From an uncultured Bacilli bacterium (GTDB taxonomy: Bacteria > Bacillota_I > Bacilli_A > RF39 > UBA660): a stretch of DNA of 40,629 nt. Every line of letters starts with the position of its first letter. Position 1 is the first letter of the stretch. Of the stretch, positions 33,574-40,629 are shown piece by piece. The notes under the pieces are model-generated. The model worked only from the letters and a program-made list of their open reading frames with translations. It made no database searches and was not told the origin of the DNA. The stretch covers positions 1-40,629 of the forward strand of contig CANQGH010000010.1 of the NCBI GenBank assembly GCA_947601845.1. Reading direction: 5' to 3'. The translations under genes were made by a program, and so were the position numbers.

Positions 33574-33601
33574 ATTATCACCTTTTTATTCTTTTGTTAT
33601 T

Positions 33602-35779
33602 TTACCAATTTTGCACATCATAGTATTTAATTGGTTGACCATCAATATAGCTAAGTGGATCATAGTTATAGTCGCCATTGATAAACAATTCATATTCCTC
33701 AGCTCTTCTTAATTTAGACAAATAGTTTTCTTGTGATCTACCATCTACTGTTATCTTACTATAACTACTCATTACCTGCCATAAAGAATCTATATCTTTT
33801 CTTGAACCATATGCATTTACCACTTTCTCACCAGCATCATCACCACAATCAATCATTAAACTTAATAAAGCATCGTATTGATTGCTGGTAACAGTAATAT
33901 TATTATTAGCAATATAAGAATTTAGTAATGCTTTGGTGTGGGAGACAATCGATTCAAATATTTGATCAACAATATCCATTGGTATTAGGCTTCCATTTTG
34001 GACAGGGGTATTATATATATCGGTATGTAACTGATTACCATTTTTATCAACCATTACGATACCATAACCTACCTCTAAAGATCCATCATTAGTGGCATAT
34101 ACAACATAGTTATCACCGTTTACATAGCTACCAGAAGTACCACCTTCGATAGTTTTAATCCATTCATTTAATTTATTGGCACTAGGTCTAGGTTCTGTTA
34201 CACTGACATATTGTAAAGGGTCTACTCTAAAACTAGAACTACTACCTCCCGAATATACTTCAAAGTGAAGATGAGGACCAGTCGAATTTCCAGTATGTCC
34301 TACTTTACCGATTATTTGACCTTGTTCTACAACATCGCCAGCCATAACGGTAATGGAACCTTTCGCCATATGAGCATACAAAGTATATTCACCATTCCCA
34401 TGATCAATTTTAACATAATTTCCATATCCACCGCCATCATTGTTACCATAGGCATTACCAGAATGGTCATTATATTGCGTTTGCGAATAAGAGGTAGGAT
34501 ATACAACTACTCCCGATTTAGCAGCTATAACATTATAATAATTAACTACTCCTCCACTAGGAATATCTATACCTCCATGAAAACTTCTATTGCCATCAAT
34601 ATTACGCCAACCATAATTAGAACTAAGACCTGTCAAGGCTGGCTCACCAGAAGCTAAACGTTTCCCACCTACTACAACCTCTTCCATACTTCCAATCGGC
34701 CACCAAAAACTATCATTATTATAATTATTAAGACTTATATTAGTAGCTTCATCACCTAATAAAACATAATAATACTCATATATACTATCGATAATTTCAT
34801 CTATTTTTTTAATATTTTCGCTAGTATTATCATCTTTATTAATCATATATTCATTATAAAAATCAAAAATAAATCCCTCATCAATTAAATTCCAATAATA
34901 AGCACTACCACTATTATCATCATCATAATTTCCTTGTTCAATTGATAAAGTATAAGTTTGTCCTTCCATATCAGATACACAATTATAATTAGCCTCACCA
35001 TTTAACCAATCATCATTACTAGCTATTTTCCTAATATTAGAAGAATCGTATTCACAAGCTGTATTGGTAATTAATTGATACTTGACTAGCATCTCCACTT
35101 TGGACTTTAAATAATCAATATCAATAGATGATTCTCCTTCTAGATTATAACCAATTAATGTTGCAAGAATTAAAGTTTCATCTATATCAGCACGATAACT
35201 GTATTTCGATGCTACATCCTTTATTTCTTCTTCTAAGCTATCAAAAACACTAAAGTCAGAAAAAGCACTTCTACCAAAAAGAAGAACAAATATAATCATG
35301 ATTAAAAGTAATGGTAAAAATAACAAAGGAAGGTATTTTATTAAAGATTTAGTTACTATAACTTTAACCGCATTTATAGTTCCTTCACTTAAACTACTAG
35401 CATTACTAGCGACATTTAAAGCCTCATTCCCTGTTTCTGTATTTAAAATAGCATCAGTTGCTGCTTCTGGAACGCCATATGCTGCTGCCCCTTTTTTTAT
35501 TCCTTCCTTTAGGACTGTTTTTTTAGCTTTATTTTTTATGTTAGTAGGATTGCTATTTTTAATATTTTTGGTTTTAGAATCCTTACTATCATTTTGAACA
35601 TCACCATTATCACTACTTTTATTATTTTCTATACTAGGAACATCATTTTTACTAGAAATAACACTTTTATGGTTATTATCATTAGATATACCATGATTAA
35701 AAGAAGGTAGTGTATTATTAGCATTACCATTCAACTTTTCATTTCGTAAATTTTGATTGTTATTTGAATTATCTGCCAT
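33602..35779 (-). CDS. T4SS wall-opening enzyme: M23 peptidase plus lysozyme-like domain
   Basis: The 725-residue protein has a disordered, Asn/Lys-rich cytoplasmic N-terminus (1-145) and one membrane helix (about 148-168). After a domain of unknown fold (180-345) comes an M23 endopeptidase (about 385-525) with zinc ligands His401 and Asp405 (HGGIDIP) and His505 in HLHF, plus catalytic His470 (LYAH). The C-terminal 190 residues resemble GH24 phage-type lysozyme: Glu545 (IKTIEGG), VGYGIV, SNQYDALLSLMIDCG and KLRRAEEYELFI. It should cut both the peptide and glycan parts of the wall, clearing a path for the T4SS, the VirB1/PrgK-like role. Its position inside the operon supports this. Confidence 0.85.
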   Translation of the reverse strand: MADNSNNNQNLRNEKLNGNANNTLPSFNHGISNDNNHKSVISSKNDVPSIENNKSSDNGDVQNDSKDSKTKNIKNSNPTNIKNKAKKTVLKEGIKKGAAAYGVPEAATDAILNTETGNEALNVASNASSLSEGTINAVKVIVTKSLIKYLPLLFLPLLLIMIIFVLLFGRSAFSDFSVFDSLEEEIKDVASKYSYRADIDETLILATLIGYNLEGESSIDIDYLKSKVEMLVKYQLITNTACEYDSSNIRKIASNDDWLNGEANYNCVSDMEGQTYTLSIEQGNYDDDNSGSAYYWNLIDEGFIFDFYNEYMINKDDNTSENIKKIDEIIDSIYEYYYVLLGDEATNISLNNYNNDSFWWPIGSMEEVVVGGKRLASGEPALTGLSSNYGWRNIDGNRSFHGGIDIPSGGVVNYYNVIAAKSGVVVYPTSYSQTQYNDHSGNAYGNNDGGGYGNYVKIDHGNGEYTLYAHMAKGSITVMAGDVVEQGQIIGKVGHTGNSTGPHLHFEVYSGGSSSSFRVDPLQYVSVTEPRPSANKLNEWIKTIEGGTSGSYVNGDNYVVYATNDGSLEVGYGIVMVDKNGNQLHTDIYNTPVQNGSLIPMDIVDQIFESIVSHTKALLNSYIANNNITVTSNQYDALLSLMIDCGDDAGEKVVNAYGSRKDIDSLWQVMSSYSKITVDGRSQENYLSKLRRAEEYELFINGDYNYDPLSYIDGQPIKYYDVQNW

Positions 35780-35810
35780 AATATCACCACCTTACTTAAT
35801 TAACTATATA

Positions 35811-37604
35811 TTATAGTCCTCCACCACTACCAAATGATGCCAACTCATCTGGAGTTACAATAATGTTAATACGCATACGCCTATTTCCACATACGAATAA
35901 TGCTTCTCCTTGTGAATATTGTTTAATACTTTCTTTTTCATTATCATTCAAATCAACCAATTTTGCTAAATCCTCAGTTGCCTGTTTCTTTAATCCCATG
36001 ATTATATAATAAGATGCATTATCGAAAATAGCCTTACCTTGGGTAATAACACTTGGATTAGCAAAGTCACTTGGTTGTTGTGTGATAATAATTGACCCTG
36101 TATTATATTTACGAGCACGACGTTGTACTTGAGCTAGGAAGTCAGCTCCTAACGTATTGTTATCACCTAACAATACATGGGCTTCATCAACCATTAAAAT
36201 GGTATCTAATTCACGATTTAAACATAATCCCCATGCATACTTTAATATATTAAAGAATAACGCATTTCTAATATTAGCTTCAGCATTCATAAGTTCCTTA
36301 ATATTGAAAGTAATAAAGTCACTATTATGAGTTATAGTAGTGTGACCATCGAAATAATATTTTAAATCATTTGTTAATGGTCTTACTTTTAATTCTAGGC
36401 GTTCCATAATATCTTTTTCATGAGTATGATCAGTCATGGACATTAATCTACCTTTTATTGTTGCATATACATCAGAGAATGTTGGATAATCATTAGCTCC
36501 ATAGTTATAGAAATCTTTATCAAAATCTATTCCAAAACGACGATATGTATCTTGAACCACTTCACTAAATAGCGTTAAAACATCTTCTTCAATTGATGGA
36601 TCATAATATTTCATAAAAGCTTTTAAGAATTGTAAAGTACGAGTAAGTACTGTATATCCAAGTCCTTCTTTAATTTCATCTTCATCAGCATCGATTACTA
36701 TTTGTAAAGGGTTAATCATTCCAAATTCTCCACCTTTACCTAAGTCAATAGTGTCGCCCCCAAAAGCTCTTGTCATATCTTCAAGTTCATTTTCTGGGTC
36801 AATAGCTACTATTTGAGCACCATTTCTTATATGTCCACGAAGTAATAGTTTAGCTGCTGTTGATTTACCACTTCCAGATGTACCTAAAAGTATTAAGTTA
36901 GCATTATTTCTATTATTTTCTTTTTTGATTTTATATAAGAACTGGTTAAATAGAATAACTCCACCAGAGAAATCTACACCAAGTAATGTTGATAATCCTG
37001 GATCTTTAATACTATCAAAGATGAATGGATACATAGCTGCTATAGTAACAGATGGTATTGGTGTACCTATTCTATCTTCAATATCTTGTTTAGGGAAGAT
37101 TGGAATAATTGATTTCAATACCTTCTCTTGTTCAAATCTTAATGCAACAGCCTTTAATTCCATCGCATCTAAATAGTTTTTAACGTTTGTTTTCTTTAAT
37201 TCTAAATCTTCTTTAGTATCAGCTGTAATCATAATATGCATCTGAAAATCGAAGATTCTCGCTTGACTTCCAGCAAGCATAGTTACGAAATATTCTAATG
37301 ATTCATAGTCTAATCTTATTCTCTCTTGAATCGTACGGTCCTTTTCTTCTTGATATCTAGTTTTTAATTCAGCAATTTGCTTATTTAACATTTTAGATAC
37401 TGTTGAAAATGGTACTGGTATATGTTTTATAACAACCTTAATACCAGGCATGGTAGTTAATGTTGATAAATATCCTGGAGAGATAAACTTAGGGTATGAA
37501 ATAACGGATAATAGGGTTGCATATTTATCACTGATAAAGAAGTCACTATATCCAAAGCTAAGTCCTTTAGGAGCAATTTGTGATTTAAAATTCATTGAAC
37601 TCAT
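35811..37604 (-). CDS. virB4: VirB4-family T4SS ATPase
   Basis: The 597-residue protein is the conserved T4SS motor. Residues 1-200 form the N-terminal VirB4 domain (SPGYLSTLTTMPGIKV). The motor has Walker A GTSGSGKST (241-249), DPENELEDM and Walker B ILMVDEAHVLL (469-479), with the RRARKYNTGSIIITQQPSD segment after it. It starts within the stop of the upstream TraC-like gene (ATGA), so translation is coupled. Length is a little below common VirB4 (650-800), but the family's start and end are both present. Confidence 0.93.
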   Translation of the reverse strand: MSSMNFKSQIAPKGLSFGYSDFFISDKYATLLSVISYPKFISPGYLSTLTTMPGIKVVIKHIPVPFSTVSKMLNKQIAELKTRYQEEKDRTIQERIRLDYESLEYFVTMLAGSQARIFDFQMHIMITADTKEDLELKKTNVKNYLDAMELKAVALRFEQEKVLKSIIPIFPKQDIEDRIGTPIPSVTIAAMYPFIFDSIKDPGLSTLLGVDFSGGVILFNQFLYKIKKENNRNNANLILLGTSGSGKSTAAKLLLRGHIRNGAQIVAIDPENELEDMTRAFGGDTIDLGKGGEFGMINPLQIVIDADEDEIKEGLGYTVLTRTLQFLKAFMKYYDPSIEEDVLTLFSEVVQDTYRRFGIDFDKDFYNYGANDYPTFSDVYATIKGRLMSMTDHTHEKDIMERLELKVRPLTNDLKYYFDGHTTITHNSDFITFNIKELMNAEANIRNALFFNILKYAWGLCLNRELDTILMVDEAHVLLGDNNTLGADFLAQVQRRARKYNTGSIIITQQPSDFANPSVITQGKAIFDNASYYIIMGLKKQATEDLAKLVDLNDNEKESIKQYSQGEALFVCGNRRMRINIIVTPDELASFGSGGGL

Positions 37605-38155
37605 GCTACCACCACCGTTCCAAACTCTGTCGTTTGACCACCATTTAAGAAATTATCTAAAATAATTCTCAAATCTTCATTACTTGTTTGACTAGCCATT
37701 AAGCCACAAGCAGATAAAGAATTAATCAACATTCTAATTCGTTTTTGAATTAAATCTAAGTTACCTTCTTTAAATAGAATGTAATATTCTGTATCAACAA
37801 CATTATTATTCATAAAATTATTTCCTTTTTGTATATCTTCAGTTATCAATTTTCTAATTGCAGGGGAACTAGTTTGATTATACAAAACTTGTAGCTGTGA
37901 CATATAAATTGAAATATCGACCGGTCTATCAGCTACCACTAACCAAAATTCAAAATCAATTTGGTTATAAAAATTCTTTAAGTTATTTAGGACTGCAGCC
38001 TGTGAATCTTCATCCAAAATAAAGATATTTCTAGGAGCGATTTTAACTCCCGTTACTTTTAATTGATTATCCAATATAATCATACCATTAGTAATAGTTT
38101 GAACAGGAACCCAGTCCTCAGTATACTTACTATTTGCTACGTTCTTCTTCGCCAT
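37601..38155 (-). CDS. TraC-like/VirB4 N-terminal-like T4SS protein
   Basis: The protein of about 184 residues contains WVPVQTITNGMIILDNQLKV and FEFWLVVADRPVDISIYM. The order and spacing of strands and helices resemble the N-terminal region of large VirB4/TraC ATPases, which here would be encoded apart from the motor. It has no membrane helix or P-loop. ATG at 38155 starts the form MAKKNVANSKYTED; a longer frame from 38200 would overlap the PrgI gene by 71 bases. It may be a separate cytoplasmic partner of VirB4 or the product of an ancestral split. Confidence 0.65.
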   Translation of the reverse strand: MAKKNVANSKYTEDWVPVQTITNGMIILDNQLKVTGVKIAPRNIFILDEDSQAAVLNNLKNFYNQIDFEFWLVVADRPVDISIYMSQLQVLYNQTSSPAIRKLITEDIQKGNNFMNNNVVDTEYYILFKEGNLDLIQKRIRMLINSLSACGLMASQTSNEDLRIILDNFLNGGQTTEFGTVVVA

Positions 38156-38462
38156 AATTATTACACCAACCTTTCCAATAATATCTTTGCCTATTAACAA
38201 AGAAATACTTATACATATTACTTATAAATACCAATACGTTATGCTGATAAGGAATTGGTATTACTAAAAATCCAGTAATAGCGACTGGTGCCAAAACACC
38301 AATAGCAACCATCCAATTGGTCAGCATTCCTTGAAATATTAATAATAATAGTAATGTTATTCCAGCCCCAGTACCAAAGATTGCTAAATCAATACCTCGG
38401 AAAAATCCTAATATTAATTTACCACGATTAGCATTTGCCGGAATCAAATAATTGTTTTCCAC
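38130..38462 (-). CDS. PrgI-family (VirB3-like) T4SS membrane protein
   Basis: The 110-residue protein has a short N-terminus (NNYLIPANANRGKLILGFF), two helices (LAIFGTGAGITLLLLLIF; WMVAIGVLAPVAITGFLVI) and a C-terminal amphipathic part (YKYFFVNRQRYYW). This is the PrgI pattern, which occupies the VirB3 place beside VirB4 in Gram-positive systems. Its position directly before the TraC-like and VirB4 genes supports the call. Confidence 0.85.
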   Translation of the reverse strand: MENNYLIPANANRGKLILGFFRGIDLAIFGTGAGITLLLLLIFQGMLTNWMVAIGVLAPVAITGFLVIPIPYQHNVLVFISNMYKYFFVNRQRYYWKGWCNNYGEEERSK

Positions 38463-38494
38463 CTAATATCACCTTTTTCCTTTCTTCTTTTTTA

Positions 38495-40132
38495 TTAACG
38501 AACAGTTCTATCAACTTGACCTTTTTCAGGGTTAAATTTACCTTTGGCTTTATATTGATCTCTAGTAATTATACCATCTTTATAATCTTTTTTAGCATCT
38601 TTCATGTCTTTCTTATAGTCACCAGCAAAGCTTCTGCTTAGACCATAGGTATCTCCAGCCTTATTAGCTTTTTCATAGTTCTTAGTAGCAATGGTAGAAG
38701 CTGCTTGTGTTTTGGTAACAATTTGTAAAGCTTCATCTCTAGTAATTGAATTACCTTGTAGGTCTGTAAAGTCACCAGTCGTCATACCAGCCTGGAATCT
38801 ATGTTCAGCTTCAGCAGCAAGAGCTTGCATAGCAATCATATTATCTTTAGCTTTAGCAAGAGTATCATCATTTAAGTTAAGCTTACGAGCAGAACGTCTA
38901 AGCTGAGCTTGCGTAGCTGACTTTTGCACAGCATTTAAAATACCACTCTTAGCTTTAGAATCACCAGTTCTAGATTGCAAAGCCGCATCGCCTGCTGTAC
39001 TCCATGCGCTAGCTTTCTTACCAGTCATACCGCCTTGCCATCCAGTATTAATTCCAGTTGCTAACCCAGTCATCGCTCCTCTTAATCCTCTTCCAGAAAT
39101 AGCACCAGAAACAAGTCCTGTAGCTCCTCCAGTAACCGCACCAGTTATAGCAGCCAAGCCACCGCTTGTATCTTTATCATGTTTAATACCAAGAGCATCT
39201 TTAACAAAGTTAGGTGCATCTTTAGCAAACATTAACAATGCTATAATGAAAATAACAAATAAAATAGGATTATTAGGGAAAGTTCCCGGATCAAACAACT
39301 CATTTCTAGCTAGAGATGATAAAATCAATAACATGAAATAAACGATTCCTAAACGAATGAATATATCAAAAAAAGTAGAAATAAGTAATTTTATCCAAGC
39401 AGCAAATGCCCCATTTTTGGATGATTTTGGATCAATATAACTTATTATAGGAATTGGTGCAATCATTTCTAGAATAAACATTTTAAATACACGCATTCCA
39501 ATTTTTAAAACCATACTAATTAATATAATACATATCACAACACCTGCTATTAATGCCCAAACGTAATTAAAGTCATACGTATATATACCATTTTTATGAT
39601 CACTATATTTATCCATCATATCATTAATACTAGTTATAGCAGGAGGCCTGTCCTCTGGACTCAAAGATTCTGATGGTCTAAAGAACGCTCCTAATGCTGA
39701 TGTTGCAATTAAATCAGCATTATCATGAACTGTATCAGAATTATCAAGTGGTTGATTTAAAATTATTTTAGGCAATACCGGAACAAATTCAGATTGAATC
39801 CTGCTTAACAGTGGAAACAAAAGAGGAAGTAGAATAAGTAACACTAACATGGTTACCGTTCTACTAACTAATTTTGATGCTCCTTTTTCTTTATCAGTTA
39901 AGCTCTCCGGATTTACCATATATTGTAAAAGAGAAATAATAAGTTTAAAGGTCATAAATATTCCTAAGAAAACATAAATTTTCATATATATATCTTTTAC
40001 CATACCAGTATTAAGTTCAATTGAAGCTAAATCAAATATGCTTTGCATTATCCATTCAACAACAGAATAAATAGAATAGTTTAAACCAGCAAAGAGACCT
40101 CTAAAAATAGTAACCCACCAATGTTCTTCCAT
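38495..40132 (-). CDS. VirB6/TrbL-like T4SS channel protein
   Basis: The protein of about 545 residues has some six or seven helices in its first 320 residues, followed by a Gly/Ala-rich stretch (SGGLAAITGAVTGGATGLVSG) and a charged, helical C-terminus of about 170 residues (ARKLNLNDDTLAKAKD). This layout matches the VirB6/TrbL proteins that form the inner-membrane channel in Gram-positive T4SS. ATG at 40132 follows AGGAGGTG; the TTG at 40138 is less likely. The long cytoplasmic tail is characteristic of Gram-positive members. Confidence 0.8.
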   Translation of the reverse strand: MEEHWWVTIFRGLFAGLNYSIYSVVEWIMQSIFDLASIELNTGMVKDIYMKIYVFLGIFMTFKLIISLLQYMVNPESLTDKEKGASKLVSRTVTMLVLLILLPLLFPLLSRIQSEFVPVLPKIILNQPLDNSDTVHDNADLIATSALGAFFRPSESLSPEDRPPAITSINDMMDKYSDHKNGIYTYDFNYVWALIAGVVICIILISMVLKIGMRVFKMFILEMIAPIPIISYIDPKSSKNGAFAAWIKLLISTFFDIFIRLGIVYFMLLILSSLARNELFDPGTFPNNPILFVIFIIALLMFAKDAPNFVKDALGIKHDKDTSGGLAAITGAVTGGATGLVSGAISGRGLRGAMTGLATGINTGWQGGMTGKKASAWSTAGDAALQSRTGDSKAKSGILNAVQKSATQAQLRRSARKLNLNDDTLAKAKDNMIAMQALAAEAEHRFQAGMTTGDFTDLQGNSITRDEALQIVTKTQAASTIATKNYEKANKAGDTYGLSRSFAGDYKKDMKDAKKDYKDGIITRDQYKAKGKFNPEKGQVDRTVR

Positions 40133-40145
40133 AGTCAAACACCTC

Positions 40146-40520
40146 CTATTCTATTCCACATAAAGGATCATCGACTAGATTGATATTGTCTTTAATACCA
40201 GGCATATTTAGTACAGTACGGACAATTAAAGGTATGAAAAAAATAGCAACAGCTGCAATACATCTTTTAACAAATTTACCAGTTGCCTTCTTTAACCCAT
40301 CCTTATCATCACTTAAAACTACACTACCAAAATCAACAGATCCTAATACCAATAATAAAATAGGTACAATTAACCTAATAATATTAATAGCATCTTGTAT
40401 CATATCATAAGCCCCTTGTGTCAATAATCCATTGCAACTAGCAGCATGTACAGGTTCTATTATTAATACAATAATCAAAGTCAATACACTTACGATTAAT
40501 ATATTCTTATTTTTAAGCAT
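40146..40520 (-). CDS. VirB2-like T4SS pilin/membrane protein
   Basis: The protein of about 124 residues has a signal-like N-terminus (ILIVSVLTLIIVLIIEPVHA, with a possible cut after HAA), then two helices (IIRLIVPILLLVLGSVDFG and CIAAVAIFFIPLIVRTVL) joined by a short charged loop (SDDKDGLKKATGKFVKR). This is the VirB2/TrbC pilin pattern. Two Cys residues (SCNG, PLCGIE) flank the mature part and could form a disulfide. ATG at 40520 is preferred because GGGGTG lies 6 bases before it. It is the first gene of the T4SS operon. Confidence 0.7.
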   Translation of the reverse strand: MLKNKNILIVSVLTLIIVLIIEPVHAASCNGLLTQGAYDMIQDAINIIRLIVPILLLVLGSVDFGSVVLSDDKDGLKKATGKFVKRCIAAVAIFFIPLIVRTVLNMPGIKDNINLVDDPLCGIE

Positions 40521-40552
40521 AACAAACACCCCATCGCTTAATAATCACTGTT

Positions 40553-40581
40553 ATTATAGCACAAAAAAAGTAATAACAAAA
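40553..40581 (-). promoter_or_regulatory. Promoter of the T4SS operon
   Basis: On the minus strand an extended -10 TGCTATAAT (TATAAT at 40553-40558) and TTTTGT (40576-40581) are separated by 17 bases, about 33 bases before the first gene. Two TTGACT copies lie further upstream (40601-40617). Confidence 0.7.
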
Positions 40582-40629
40582 CATTTTTTATATATTTCAC
40601 TTTGAAAAAGTCAATTTTAGTCAAAAAAG

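Noticed and set aside
37601-37604. TGA as Trp, fusing the TraC-like protein to VirB4
   Set aside because: The two genes overlap as ATGA in different frames, so reading TGA as Trp would not join them. TGG is used for Trp throughout.
30202-40629. Complete integrative conjugative element
   Set aside because: No relaxase, integrase or element ends are visible in the window, so I call only the T4SS operon.

Overview
The window is very A+T-rich DNA from an endospore-forming Bacillota. The evidence is a GerA/GerC/GerB-type germinant receptor operon, a CotE spore-coat gene, Gram-positive Shine-Dalgarno sites (AGGAGG, AGGTGAT), lipoproteins with plain lipoboxes and a Gram-positive type IV secretion system (T4SS). 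CotE points to the Bacilli side of the phylum, and the overall look suggests an uncultured gut-type lineage. The lineage is inference. The standard code is used: TGG encodes Trp, and TGA acts as a stop, for example in an ATGA overlap inside the T4SS operon.

Layout. 174-3720 (+): a three-gene germinant receptor operon behind a sigma-G-like promoter. 3757-7719 (-): two surface proteins, one with a membrane anchor, an InlB-type repeat and Big2 domains, the other a large secreted protein. They share one good promoter that has a helically phased direct repeat just upstream. 7788-10888 (-): a compact bacteriocin locus made of a C39-peptidase ABC exporter, a very short HlyD-like protein, two double-glycine peptide precursors with GxxxG motifs, and a third small membrane peptide, then a terminator. 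10868-15328 (-): membrane-anchored thermonuclease, SDR oxidoreductase, NlpC/P60 lipoprotein, GH25 lysozyme lipoprotein. 15524-18234: an SGNH hydrolase gene split by an IS1634-family element flanked by a perfect 70-bp direct repeat. 18235-20132: a repeat-rich gap, a RhuM-family gene and tRNA-Ile(GAT). 20178-26923 (-): fmt with an unknown membrane protein, cotE, several unrecognised membrane or anchored proteins, a PH-domain protein and a membrane thioredoxin. 27163-30165 (+): a three-gene operon of the 2-hydroxyacyl-CoA dehydratase/activase superfamily. 30202-40581 (-): a nine-gene T4SS operon (VirB2-like, VirB6-like, PrgI/VirB3, TraC-like, VirB4, M23+lysozyme hydrolase, two VirB8-like proteins, VirD4) behind a strong promoter. 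No relaxase is visible in the window.

How the parts work together. The bacteriocin exporter should cut the two precursors after GG and export them. The third peptide has no leader and echoes the GxxxG segment of the second precursor, which makes it an immunity candidate. The T4SS operon contains a full envelope channel, energy ATPases, a coupling protein and its own wall-opening enzyme. Without a relaxase in view, its cargo (DNA or protein) is open. The IS element gives a clear snapshot of one transposition event, because the disrupted reading frame can be rebuilt exactly by removing the element and one copy of the repeat.
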